DNA of 64,000 nucleotides from UBA6054 sp963975575 (GTDB taxonomy: Bacteria > Planctomycetota > Phycisphaerae > Phycisphaerales > UBA1924): assembly GCA_963975575.1 (NCBI GenBank), contig CAXBHL010000001.1, positions 930,001 to 994,000 on the forward strand. Reading direction: 5' to 3'. Each line of letters opens with the position of its first letter. Position 1 is the first letter of the stretch. Below are positions 52,700 to 61,025 of the stretch, one piece after another. The notes beneath the pieces are model-generated. The model worked only from the letters and a program-made list of their open reading frames with translations. It had not been told where the DNA came from and did no database searches. The position numbers were made by a program, and so were the translations under genes.

Positions 52700-53941
52700 T
52701 CAGTGGGCCTGCCACTCGATCTTGGTGATATCGATGCCCTCGTTGTGCATGTCGAACAGCGGGGACAGGTCGCGGAGCTTGTTGACGGCCTCGATGATCT
52801 TGTCGGCGGTGTAGTCGACTTCTTCCTCGGTGGTCCACCGGCCCAGGCTGATGCGCAGGGAGGAGTGGGCCAGGTCGTCGCCGACTCCCAGGCTCTTGAG
52901 GACGTAGCTGGGCTCGAGGCTGGCGCTGGTGCAGGCCGAGCCGGAGGACATCGCGATCTCCTTGGTGGCCATCATCAGGCTCTCGCCCTCGACGAAGCCG
53001 AAGGAGATGTTGGTCAGGTGGGCCAGGCGGCGGTCGGGATGGCCGTTGATCTGGGTGACGGTCAGGGCGCTGGTGACCTTGTCCTCGAGCTTTTTGCGGA
53101 GCTTGAAGAGGCGTTCACGCTCGGCGTCCATCTCCTGGGCGCACAGCTCGCAGGCCTTGCCGATGCCCACGATGCCGGTGACGTTGAGCGTGCCGGAGCG
53201 GATGCCGCGCTCCTGGCCGCCGCCCTCCTGGATGGCGGTCAGGCGGACACGCGGGCGGCGCCGGCGGACGTAGAGCACGCCGACACCCTTGGGCCCGTAG
53301 AGCTTGTGTCCGGAGAAGCTGAGCAGGTCCACTTCGTCCTTCTTGACGTCGGTGGGCATCTTGCCGACCCACTGGGTGGCGTCGGTGTGGAAGATGATGC
53401 CCTTTTCGTGGCAGAGGGCGCCGATCTCGGGCACCTCGTTGATGGTGCCGATCTCGTTGTTGGCCCACATGATGGTCACCAGGATGGTGTCCTCGCGGAC
53501 CGCGTCCTCGATCATCTTGCGGGTGATGACGCCGTCCTTGCCCGGCTCGAGGTACGTGACGTCGAAGCCGTCCTTCTGGAGGCGCTTGCAGGGGTCGAGG
53601 ACGGCCTTGTGCTCGTGCAGGGCGGTGATGATGTGGCCGCGACCGGTCTCGCCGGCGGGCTTCCTGGCGTACATCGAGGCCGCGCCCTTGATGGCGAGGT
53701 TGTTGGACTCGGTGGCGCCCGAGGTGAAGACGATTTCCTTCGGGTCGGCACCGATCAGGTCGGCGACCTGCTTGCGGGCGGTGTCGACGAGGTCCTCGGC
53801 CGCCCAGCCGAAGGCGTGGTTGCGCGAGCCGGGGTTTCCGAAGACCTCGGTGAGGCTGGGGAGCATCGCCTCGACGACGCGCGGGTCGCACCGGGTGGTG
53901 GCGGCGTGGTCGAGATAGATCGGGAGTCTGGGAGCCATCAT
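52700..53941 (-). CDS. iscS: Cysteine desulfurase IscS
   Basis: A PLP enzyme that takes sulfur from cysteine for Fe-S clusters and tRNA thiolation. The 413 residues include YLDHAATTRCDPRVVEAML, the PLP Lys in SFSGHKLYGPKGVG, and the mobile catalytic Cys loop SSGSACTSASLEPSYVL, whose length is that of group I (IscS/NifS). ATG codons at 53941 and 53938 are both possible; GGAGG favours the second slightly. It is the first gene of iscS-iscU-iscA. There is no IscR gene; instead a Fur-box-like sequence lies 54 bases upstream. Confidence 0.96.
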   Translation of the reverse strand: MMAPRLPIYLDHAATTRCDPRVVEAMLPSLTEVFGNPGSRNHAFGWAAEDLVDTARKQVADLIGADPKEIVFTSGATESNNLAIKGAASMYARKPAGETGRGHIITALHEHKAVLDPCKRLQKDGFDVTYLEPGKDGVITRKMIEDAVREDTILVTIMWANNEIGTINEVPEIGALCHEKGIIFHTDATQWVGKMPTDVKKDEVDLLSFSGHKLYGPKGVGVLYVRRRRPRVRLTAIQEGGGQERGIRSGTLNVTGIVGIGKACELCAQEMDAERERLFKLRKKLEDKVTSALTVTQINGHPDRRLAHLTNISFGFVEGESLMMATKEIAMSSGSACTSASLEPSYVLKSLGVGDDLAHSSLRISLGRWTTEEEVDYTADKIIEAVNKLRDLSPLFDMHNEGIDITKIEWQAH

Positions 53942-53994
53942 GCCTCCGGTCGTGCGGGGTTGGTTCGGGAGCCGATTGCGGACAATCGCATCCT

Positions 53995-54013
53995 GATATT
54001 GAGAATCATTCTA
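53995..54013. promoter_or_regulatory. Fur box upstream of the isc operon
   Basis: GATATTGAGAATCATTCTA matches the 19-base Fur consensus GATAATGATAATCATTATC at 15 positions. It sits in an A/T-rich patch that stands out in GC-rich DNA, 54 bases upstream of iscS. A Fur dimer with iron would be expected to repress the operon. Confidence 0.65.
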
Positions 54014-54191
54014 AAATGAGTGTACGCCCTGCGGTTCGTCCGAGCAAGCCATTCGGAGGCGTGCCGGGCGGCCGGATGGGCGGGATTTCGTCGATCCGGC
54101 CGGTGCGCCCGGCGGCGCGGGGGGTAGGGGATGGATCCGCTCGGGCCGGCGTGGCACCGGCACCCTTGGTCGCATCTCGGGGGGGGGGGCA

Positions 54192-54620
54192 CTATTCGGG
54201 ACGCCGGTAGGTCAGTCGCACGCGGTTGCCGCTCTTGTTGAAGCGGACCTCGGTCATGTAGGCCCGCATGAGCATGACGCCGCGGCCGGAGGGCTTGGAG
54301 AGGTTCTCCTCGACGGTGGGGTCGGGGAGTTTGTCGGGGTCGAAGCCGGGGCCCTGGTCCTCGACGGCCACGTCGACCGCGCGGGGGCTGACGCGGTGCT
54401 CGACGCGGACGGTGCGGTCGTTTCTTCCCCCGTGCCCGTGCTCGAACGCGTTGGTGATCGCTTCCTCGATGGCCAGGCGGATGGCGAAGAGGGCACCGTC
54501 CTCGAAACCCTGGGTTCGGGCGGCGGCGAGGATGTCCTCGATCAGCGCATCGATCGCCCCGCGCTCTCGCGTCAGATCGACTCGGGTGGAGCCCGGGATG
54601 GCGGTGTCTTGGCCGATCAT
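54192..54620 (-). CDS. RsbW/SpoIIAB-like anti-sigma serine kinase
   Basis: Encodes 142 residues, a single GHKL ATPase domain: N-box EEAITNAFEHGHGG, G1 box DQGPGFDPDKLPDP, and G2 box GRGVMLMRAYM. Such kinases hold a sigma factor or other target and release it when an antagonist with a STAS domain is dephosphorylated. The STAS gene lies 77 bases upstream on the same strand, making a classic partner-switch pair. No PP2C phosphatase or ECF/SigB gene adjoins, so the target may be encoded elsewhere. Confidence 0.88.
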   Translation of the reverse strand: MIGQDTAIPGSTRVDLTRERGAIDALIEDILAAARTQGFEDGALFAIRLAIEEAITNAFEHGHGGRNDRTVRVEHRVSPRAVDVAVEDQGPGFDPDKLPDPTVEENLSKPSGRGVMLMRAYMTEVRFNKSGNRVRLTYRRPE

Positions 54621-54697
54621 GCGTTCCGTGGGTCGGTCGGCGTTGCGTCCCGGGCCGGCGTGAACGCGGGCCCGAACGGGTGGCTGCGCGGTGCCGC

Positions 54698-55057
54698 TCA
54701 GTCGAAGCTCTCGACGGCTTCCTCGGTGGTGTCGTGGATCTGGAAGAGCTTGTTGAGCCGGGTGATCACGAAGACCTCGTAGATCTGCGGATCGATGTTG
54801 GCCAGGCGGAGCTGGCCGGCGCGGTCGCGCACGCGGTGGTTGATGGTGATCAGCGCGCCCAGCGCGGCCGAGGAGAGGTGGTCGACGTTGGCGAAGCTGA
54901 TGAGCAGCTTGGGGGCGTCGGTCCGGTCGATCAGCGAGGAGATCTCCTCGCTGATGGCCTGGATGTTCGCCTCGTCGAGGATGTTGCGATCGACGAACTC
55001 GACCGTGGTGATGCCGTCTCGGTCCGAGACTCGCAGCCTCGACTCAGCCTGTGCCAT
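54698..55057 (-). CDS. STAS-domain anti-anti-sigma factor
   Basis: Encodes 119 residues. The STAS fold shows in RVSDRDGITTVEFVDRNILD, KLLISFANVDHLSSAALGAL with the phosphorylatable Ser in the DHLSS loop, and RLANIDPQIYEVFVITRLNK. When not phosphorylated it should bind the RsbW-like kinase encoded next to it. ATG 55057 is preferred over an in-frame codon seven residues upstream because CGGAGACGACCCC precedes it. A possible -10 TATAGT lies about 46-51 bases upstream (55103-55108). Confidence 0.88.
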   Translation of the reverse strand: MAQAESRLRVSDRDGITTVEFVDRNILDEANIQAISEEISSLIDRTDAPKLLISFANVDHLSSAALGALITINHRVRDRAGQLRLANIDPQIYEVFVITRLNKLFQIHDTTEEAVESFD

Positions 55058-55182
55058 GGGGTCGTCTCCGTGAAGCACGCCGCGTCGGGCGGCGGGGTCC
55101 TGACTATAGAACGGTGAAGGCGTCGGGGAGGTTTCCCGGCCCGGCGAACGCGCGGGCTGGCGCGGGAGCGCGTGGGGGGCAC

Positions 55183-55212
55183 GAAAAAGGGCACCCGGCG
55201 AGGGGTGCCCTT
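55183..55212 (-). terminator. Rho-independent terminator of the secretin gene
   Basis: Read on the minus strand: stem AAGGGCACCC/GGGTGCCCTT with a 5-base loop, then a TTTT run and CGTGCC. It begins about 24 bases after the stop at 55236. Confidence 0.85.
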
Positions 55213-55235
55213 GGAGGGTCGGTTGCGGGCGGGCT

Positions 55236-58200
55236 TTAGCCGCCGAGGAGCTGATCGGCCAGGCCGGGGAAGTTCTGCTCTTCCTCTTCGCTCTGGATCA
55301 GGATCGTCGGGCGGAGCAGGACGAGGAGGGTCTGCTCTTCCTTGACGTCGATGCGGTTGGAGAAGAAGCGGGAGAGGATCGGGATCTTGGAGAGGACGGG
55401 CACGCCGGACTCGACCTGGAGTTCCTCGACCAGTCGCTGGCCGCCGAGCAGGACGGTGCCCTGGTCGGGGACGGTGACGGTGGTGTTGATCTGGGTGGCC
55501 GTGACGACGGGCACCTGGATGTTGCCGGTGGCCAGGGCGCCGTTGCCGCCCAGGCCGCCGCCGCCGGCGGCCGCGGTGATGGTGATGTCCGAGGCGAACT
55601 CGACCTGAGAGATCGAGGTGCGGACGGTCAGGGTGACGTAGCGGCGGTCGGCCGAGACCACGCCCTCGAGGTCGAGCACCACGCCGGTGTTGAGCGGGGT
55701 GATGACGGGGTCGAAGGCGACGGCCGAGTCGGAGGTGACCGGCTGGAGGTCGGAGACGAAGGTCTGGGTGGTGGCGACGGTGATGAAGGCCCGCTGGCCG
55801 TTGGTGAAGGTCAGGCGCGGGGCGGTGAGGATCACCGAGCGGCTGTCGGCCTGTGTGGCCTCGACGAGGAAGTCGACCTGGATGTCGTCGAGGAAGCGGC
55901 CGGTGACGCCGAGGGCGGGGTTGAGGCCCAGGATGGTCGATGCGAAGCTGCTGGCTCCGGCGAGGCCCTCGGTGATGCCGAAGGAGTTCTGGCGGGCGCC
56001 GATGATGGACCACTCGTCGGAGCCGAAGAGGCCGCCGCCGTTGTTGCCCGGGCCGAGCACGGGCTGGGTGATGGTCTGGAGTGTGTCGCCGATGCCGTCG
56101 CCGTCGGTGTCGACCAGGAACTGGCCGCCGCCGGAGACGTTGTTGACGAGCTGGCCGGTTACGGGGTCGAAGTAGTCGGAGGGGAGCAGCGACGGGTCGA
56201 TCTGGTTGGCGATGCGGTACTCGGCGCTGTTGGCGTTGAAGTAGACGTCGAGGTCGAAGCCGATCTGCTCGAAGAAGTCCTGGGCGACGGTCAGGAACCG
56301 GGCCTCGACGTTGATCTGCAGGGCGCGGACGGCGCGGAGCTTGCCGAGCAGGCCGATGATCGCCCGGTGGTTGCGGGGCGTGGTGGTGATGACGAAGTTG
56401 CCGTTGAGCTGGCTGATGGAGCTGGTGTCGCCGCCGAGGTCGACCCAGCCGTTGGGATCGACGTTGGTCTGGAGGAGGTTGATGATCTCGTTGACGCGGT
56501 CCTCGAAGTCGACGTCGTCCTGCTGCTGGCCCTGGGTCTGGAACGGGCTGTTGCCGCCGCCGCCGCCCTGGGAGGACTGCAGGGCGCTGGAGAGGTCGAA
56601 CTCGGGTGCTTCGTCGAAGCGGGGCACGACGAAGAGCAGGTCGCGGATGTCGTAGATCTCGAGGACGGTGTTGCGGCGGAGGACCTCGTCGGAGGCGATC
56701 GTGATGATGCCGTCCTGCACGGCCCACCCGGCGGGGAGGGCGCGGTCCGAAACGCGGGCGACGACGCGGTCGAGCACGGTCTCGAGGCTGGCCTCACGCA
56801 GGCGGAGGGTGATGGGCGTGTCGGGGTCGACGCCGATGTCGGCCATCGAGTCCCAGTCCACGTCGATGTCGACGCGGGCGGTCGAGGAGATGAACTCGAC
56901 GACGTCCTCGAAGGCGTTGTCTGTCAGGTTGATGGGCAGGCTGGTCTCGCGGAGGGTCGCCAGCACGGCGCGGTCCATCTCGGACTCGGCGAACTCGAGC
57001 GGCTCGCCGCGGCGGAAGCTGATCGCTGGCCAGTCGGAGGGATAGGCCATGATCTTGCCCGGGGCGATCATCGCCTCCTGGTTCTCGACGTACTCGTTGG
57101 CGTAGGACAGGGCCTTGTCGCGCTGCAGGTTGAGGAACCGGCGGTAGATGATCGTGTCCTGGATCATGTCCTTGAGCAGCAGGCCCGAGGGGTTGTTGGG
57201 ATCGAGGAACAGGATCGACTCGACGACCTCCAGGGCCTCGTCGTACTTGAGTTCCTGCTGGAGGGCGCGGACACGCTCGATGGCGGCGAGGATGCGTTCG
57301 TCCCGCTCGGCGGCGCGCTGGGACTGGATGTCCTGCTGCTGGCGGGCGAGTTCGGCGTCCCGCTCGCGCTGCTCGCGGATGCGGATCTGCTCTTCGGTGG
57401 TGGCGATCTCGCCGAGGAGGTTGTCGACCTCGGCCTGCTTGGCGTCGAACTCGGACTCGGGCATCAGGTCCCGGCTCTGGTTGACGGTCAGCTTGGCCTG
57501 GGCGGCCAGGTTGCGGGCCATGCGGGTGCCGCCCTGGCTCAGGCTGGTGCGGGCCTGCTCCATCTGGTTGTTGTACGTGGCGACGGCGCGCTCGCGGGCG
57601 AGGCTGCGGTCGCCGACGAAGTCCTGCAGCGAGCCGTCGGGGCTGCCCTGGGCACGGGTGGCGACCTGCAGCTCGGAGCGGCGCTCGCGTGCGGTGGCGG
57701 TCTGCTCGGGGGTCAGGTAGGCGGAGAACTCGGTCAGCACGCGGTCGTACTTCTGAAGGGCGGTGCCGAGTTGGCGCTCGTCGTAGGCCCGGGCGGCCTC
57801 GCCCATGAGGGTCTGGGCCTCGAAGCGGCGGGCGGCCTCGATCAGGTCGATGTCGGCGGGCTGGTTGACCTGGGCCGGGTCGATGACCTCGATCTCGATC
57901 GGCTGGGCCGCGGGCTCGTTGGCGGGCTGATTGGCCGGCTGATCCTGGGGCTGGTCGCCGAGGTACGAACCGGACGAGCGGGCGCCGTCCTGGGTCGATC
58001 CGGTGAGCCACTCGGCGGATCCGCTCTCGGGGGCGAGCAGGCCGAAGGAGGCGGTCTGGAACGCGGTGCCGCGGGCCAGTTCCATCTCCACGATGCGAGA
58101 GCGGGACGAGGCGAGTGCGGTCTGCTGGGCGTCGTCGAGACGCACGCCGGAGCGGTTGACCCGCTCGAGCAGTTCCTTGGCCCGGGCGTACTCGCCCTTG

Positions 58201-58721
58201 GCGAACGCCTCGTCGGCCAGACGCAGGGCCTCGGGGACCTGGGGCGCGATCTCGTCGCGACGCAGGGAGGCGAGTTCGAGCAGGGCCTTGGCGGTTTCGA
58301 CCTGGGCGGCGTCGGCCGAGCCGGAACGGACGATCGCGGAGGCCTGGCGTTCGGCCTCGATGAGGTCGTCCTGGCTCAGGGCCAGCTCCGCACGCTGCAG
58401 GCTCATGTCGTAGCGGTTGGCGGCACCGATCTGGCGGTCCACGCCCGCGCGGAGAGTCCAGAGCCGGTTGCCGGCCTCGTCGCCCAGGGCGGCGGCGGCG
58501 GGGGAGTTCTGGAGGGCGTCGAGCATCGCCTTGGCCCGCATCAGCTTGCCCTCGGCGATGAGGGTGGCGGCGTGGTCGAGCACCCGGTCGGGGCGGATCG
58601 ACCGCTCGAAGGCGGCGTCGTCGGGGGTGCCCGCCAGCACGGGGGCGGCCCACACGGAGCAGGCCGTGGCGCACGCGGCGAGGAGGAGCGAGCAAACAGA
58701 ACGGTTGGTCGTGCGGGACAT
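55236..58721 (-). CDS. Type II/IV secretion-like secretin with a very long N-terminal region
   Basis: Forms an outer-membrane channel. The 1161 residues comprise a signal peptide (about 1-30), a helical, TPR-like and Gln-rich N-terminal region to about 560, a secretin N domain (SLPINLTDNAFEDVVEFISS), a second ring-building domain (LQINVEARFLTVAQDFFEQI), a calcium-loop-like insert (VDTDGDGIGDT), and the C-terminal gate (VPVLSKIPILSRFFSNRI and LLVLLRPTIL). GspD/PilQ homologues are usually 600-800 residues. The three prepilins at 37-41 kb may be substrates. ATG 58721 follows CTGGAG; an upstream in-frame ATG lacks a ribosome site. No gspE or gspF is adjacent. Confidence 0.9.
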   Translation of the reverse strand: MSRTTNRSVCSLLLAACATACSVWAAPVLAGTPDDAAFERSIRPDRVLDHAATLIAEGKLMRAKAMLDALQNSPAAAALGDEAGNRLWTLRAGVDRQIGAANRYDMSLQRAELALSQDDLIEAERQASAIVRSGSADAAQVETAKALLELASLRRDEIAPQVPEALRLADEAFAKGEYARAKELLERVNRSGVRLDDAQQTALASSRSRIVEMELARGTAFQTASFGLLAPESGSAEWLTGSTQDGARSSGSYLGDQPQDQPANQPANEPAAQPIEIEVIDPAQVNQPADIDLIEAARRFEAQTLMGEAARAYDERQLGTALQKYDRVLTEFSAYLTPEQTATARERRSELQVATRAQGSPDGSLQDFVGDRSLARERAVATYNNQMEQARTSLSQGGTRMARNLAAQAKLTVNQSRDLMPESEFDAKQAEVDNLLGEIATTEEQIRIREQRERDAELARQQQDIQSQRAAERDERILAAIERVRALQQELKYDEALEVVESILFLDPNNPSGLLLKDMIQDTIIYRRFLNLQRDKALSYANEYVENQEAMIAPGKIMAYPSDWPAISFRRGEPLEFAESEMDRAVLATLRETSLPINLTDNAFEDVVEFISSTARVDIDVDWDSMADIGVDPDTPITLRLREASLETVLDRVVARVSDRALPAGWAVQDGIITIASDEVLRRNTVLEIYDIRDLLFVVPRFDEAPEFDLSSALQSSQGGGGGNSPFQTQGQQQDDVDFEDRVNEIINLLQTNVDPNGWVDLGGDTSSISQLNGNFVITTTPRNHRAIIGLLGKLRAVRALQINVEARFLTVAQDFFEQIGFDLDVYFNANSAEYRIANQIDPSLLPSDYFDPVTGQLVNNVSGGGQFLVDTDGDGIGDTLQTITQPVLGPGNNGGGLFGSDEWSIIGARQNSFGITEGLAGASSFASTILGLNPALGVTGRFLDDIQVDFLVEATQADSRSVILTAPRLTFTNGQRAFITVATTQTFVSDLQPVTSDSAVAFDPVITPLNTGVVLDLEGVVSADRRYVTLTVRTSISQVEFASDITITAAAGGGGLGGNGALATGNIQVPVVTATQINTTVTVPDQGTVLLGGQRLVEELQVESGVPVLSKIPILSRFFSNRIDVKEEQTLLVLLRPTILIQSEEEEQNFPGLADQLLGG

Positions 58722-59065
58722 CCGGTGCACTCCAGATCGTGGGGAAAGTGGGTGTGGCGTCAGGAGCATTGGCTCGAGTCGCGGAGCTGGCTTCGAGATC
58801 TCCGAAACGGGTGATCCTGGTGGATCGATGCGGGCGTCCGCCGGTTCCCCGGGTGTTCGGGGCGGCCGGCGGAGGGACGGACGATATCGGGGAACGCCCG
58901 GAATCGCAAATCCCTCCGGCGAGGACTTTCGGTCCCCGGCACGCGTTCGGGCAGAAAGCGGGGCCTGCCCGGCTGCACGCGTGGCTCCCCGCCGATTCGA
59001 CGGCGCGGGGCGAGAGGTTCCCGGCTTTGCCCCAGCGGCGCGATTTTCCGGCGGAACGTCGGAGC
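58722..59065. other. 344-base gene-free region upstream of the secretin gene
   Basis: Lies between two minus-strand genes and must hold the secretin promoter. I see no clear -35/-10 pair, no T-tract hairpin and no RNA-like pattern; frames that cross it are Arg/Pro/Ala-rich extensions. Confidence 0.4.
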
Positions 59066-60073
59066 TCACGCCGGCTCCAGCCAGCGGGCGCTGAGCACGG
59101 ACTCGGCGTTCAATCGCTTGCGTGGCAAGCGGTTGCGCGAATGGGCGGCAGTCATGGCTTCGGCGAGCATCTCGTGTGTGAGCCGATCGGCGGCCACCAC
59201 GACGGTATCGGCCCACTCGCCGGGATCGCCCAGCAGTTCGGCCCCTGACTCCATCGCCTGGTCCTCGGCTCGCTGCAGGCAGTCGGCGATGCAGAGGATC
59301 TCCGCGTAGCGTTCTTCGGGGGATTTTTCGCTCGAGCAGCGCACCAGGCAGCGCCACGGGGTGAAACCGAGGTCCTCGCCGTCGTCGTCGACGTTCGATT
59401 CGGGGTCGATGTTCAGCAGCAAGCGCCACCGCTCGCGGAGTTCCTCGACCGCTTCTTCGGCCGTGAGCAGGTCGGGGCGGTCCTTGGGGGCCAGGAGAAC
59501 GCCCCGGTGTTCGTGGGCGGCGGCGTCGGCGCCGGCGGGCTCGTCGGTGGGCTCGAGGTCGAAGGCCTTGAGGATCCCCTCAACCTGGGGGCGCAGGTCG
59601 GGCTCGGCCCGGACGGTCAGGATCTTGTGCTCGTCGATGAACAGATAGAGGAACGGCTCGTCGGAGACGACCCCGAAGCCGACCATGCCGTCCTCGAAGA
59701 AGAAGTCGCGGAACCGGCGGATGGCGTCGGTCACGCGTTCCTTGCCGACCGGCTCGTAGGCCATGTATGGGTCGACCTCCCGGTAAGCGTCGTGGCCGAT
59801 GAAATCGAGGATGGGGAACACGCGCCCGGGCATCAGGGCGAAGAGCTGGTCCCAGACGGCTCCGAGCCGGCTGACGGGCACGACGATGTCGTAGACGTAT
59901 CGGTCGGGCCAGGACTCCCAGTCGGCCTCGTCCTCGTCCGCATCGGCCGGCTCGAACTCGGTGGTGTACCCGGGGCGGGGTGTCATGGGCTCGACGGGGT
60001 AGACGCCCAGCGGGAACGAGAAGCCGTTGACGATGTGACGCTGGATGTTCTGGTCTGCGAGGCAGCGGGCCAT
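59066..60073 (-). CDS. Unknown soluble protein
   Basis: I do not recognise this 335-residue protein. It is rich in Asp/Glu and Trp, without signal peptide or membrane segment. Visible features: FSFPLGVYPVEPMTPRPGYT near the N-terminus, RYVYDIVVPVSRLGAVWDQL, a well-ordered middle (MVGFGVVSDEPFLYLFIDEH), and a helical C-terminus ending LPRKRLNAESVLSARWLEPA. The start at ATG 60073 is chosen because the upstream frame becomes Arg/Pro-rich. It diverges from the coaX-like gene with 175 bases between them, which must contain both promoters. Confidence 0.75.
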   Translation of the reverse strand: MARCLADQNIQRHIVNGFSFPLGVYPVEPMTPRPGYTTEFEPADADEDEADWESWPDRYVYDIVVPVSRLGAVWDQLFALMPGRVFPILDFIGHDAYREVDPYMAYEPVGKERVTDAIRRFRDFFFEDGMVGFGVVSDEPFLYLFIDEHKILTVRAEPDLRPQVEGILKAFDLEPTDEPAGADAAAHEHRGVLLAPKDRPDLLTAEEAVEELRERWRLLLNIDPESNVDDDGEDLGFTPWRCLVRCSSEKSPEERYAEILCIADCLQRAEDQAMESGAELLGDPGEWADTVVVAADRLTHEMLAEAMTAAHSRNRLPRKRLNAESVLSARWLEPA

Positions 60074-60248
60074 CGGATCTCGCGGGGGTGCCGTGTCGAC
60101 TGGGCGGGGCGGGGCGGCCCGTCGCCGCCCCGGGTTCCCCGGGCGGCAGAGCGTATCCGAGTGGCGTCGCCCCTGTCTCGCATACGCTGTGGCCATGGTC
60201 CAACCCCAGCAAGAGCGTCGGCAAGGTTCCGAGGAGGTCCCCGGGGGG

Positions 60249-61025
60249 ATGATCGCCCTTTCGGTGGGCAATACCCGCACCCGGATCGGGCTCTGCCGCG
60301 GCGAGGAGTTGCACGGATCCTCGGTGCACGGTTCGTCCGACACGGGCGCGATCGCCGCGGCGGCGGTGGCCCTCGGCGAGCGGTCCGAGGGCGACCACAA
60401 CCCGCTGGTCGTGATGTCCAGCGTGCACCGGGCCGCGGCCGACGCGATCGAGAAGGCGGTCGTGGCCGAGGGGCTCGAGGTCCGGCGGTTCGGGCGTGAC
60501 ATGGTCGTGCCGATCACGCACGCGCTCGACGACGACGGGGCACGCACGGTGGGGCAGGACCGGCTGCTGTGCGCCATCGGCGCGTTCTCGCTCACCGGTC
60601 AGGCGAGCGTGGTGGTGGATCTGGGCACCGCGATGACGGTCGATTTCGTCGACGGGGCGGGCGTGTTCCACGGCGGGGCGATCGCGCCCGGGCTGGGCAT
60701 GATGCTGCGTTCGTTGCACGAGTACACCGACGCGCTTCCCAAGATCGATTACAAGGTGCCCGAGGAGGGCGCGCACTTCGGCAAGAACACGCCCGACGCC
60801 ATGCGCCTCGGCGTGACCGCGATGGTCAACGGCGCGGTGCGGTGGCTCGCAGAACGCTACGCCCTGCACTACGAGGCGTACCCGCGGATCATCGCGACCG
60901 GTGGAGACATCGGAGTGCTCGAGGCGGACGGCCTCGTGGAGACGTTCGTGCCGGACCTGCAGCTCATCGGCATCCGTCGGGCGTGCGAGCTGATCCTGGC
61001 GGCCGAATCCGACCACGGGACATGA
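60249..61025 (+). CDS. coaX: Type III pantothenate kinase-like protein with an altered N-terminal motif
   Basis: CoaX phosphorylates pantothenate in the first step of CoA synthesis. The 258 residues have the ASKHA fold with GQDRLLCAIGAF (the conserved G-x-DR), VVVDLGTAMTVDFVDGAGVF, HGGAIAPGLGMMLRSLHEYT, and IIATGGDIG. The first phosphate motif normally reads D-x-G-N-T with a catalytic Asp; here it is MIALSVGNTR, so Ser occupies that place. Either the enzyme is altered or it has another role. ATG 60249 has GAGGAGG 11 bases upstream; an ATG at 60195 would add 18 residues. Its TGA overlaps the next gene's ATG. Confidence 0.85.
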   Translation: MIALSVGNTRTRIGLCRGEELHGSSVHGSSDTGAIAAAAVALGERSEGDHNPLVVMSSVHRAAADAIEKAVVAEGLEVRRFGRDMVVPITHALDDDGARTVGQDRLLCAIGAFSLTGQASVVVDLGTAMTVDFVDGAGVFHGGAIAPGLGMMLRSLHEYTDALPKIDYKVPEEGAHFGKNTPDAMRLGVTAMVNGAVRWLAERYALHYEAYPRIIATGGDIGVLEADGLVETFVPDLQLIGIRRACELILAAESDHGT

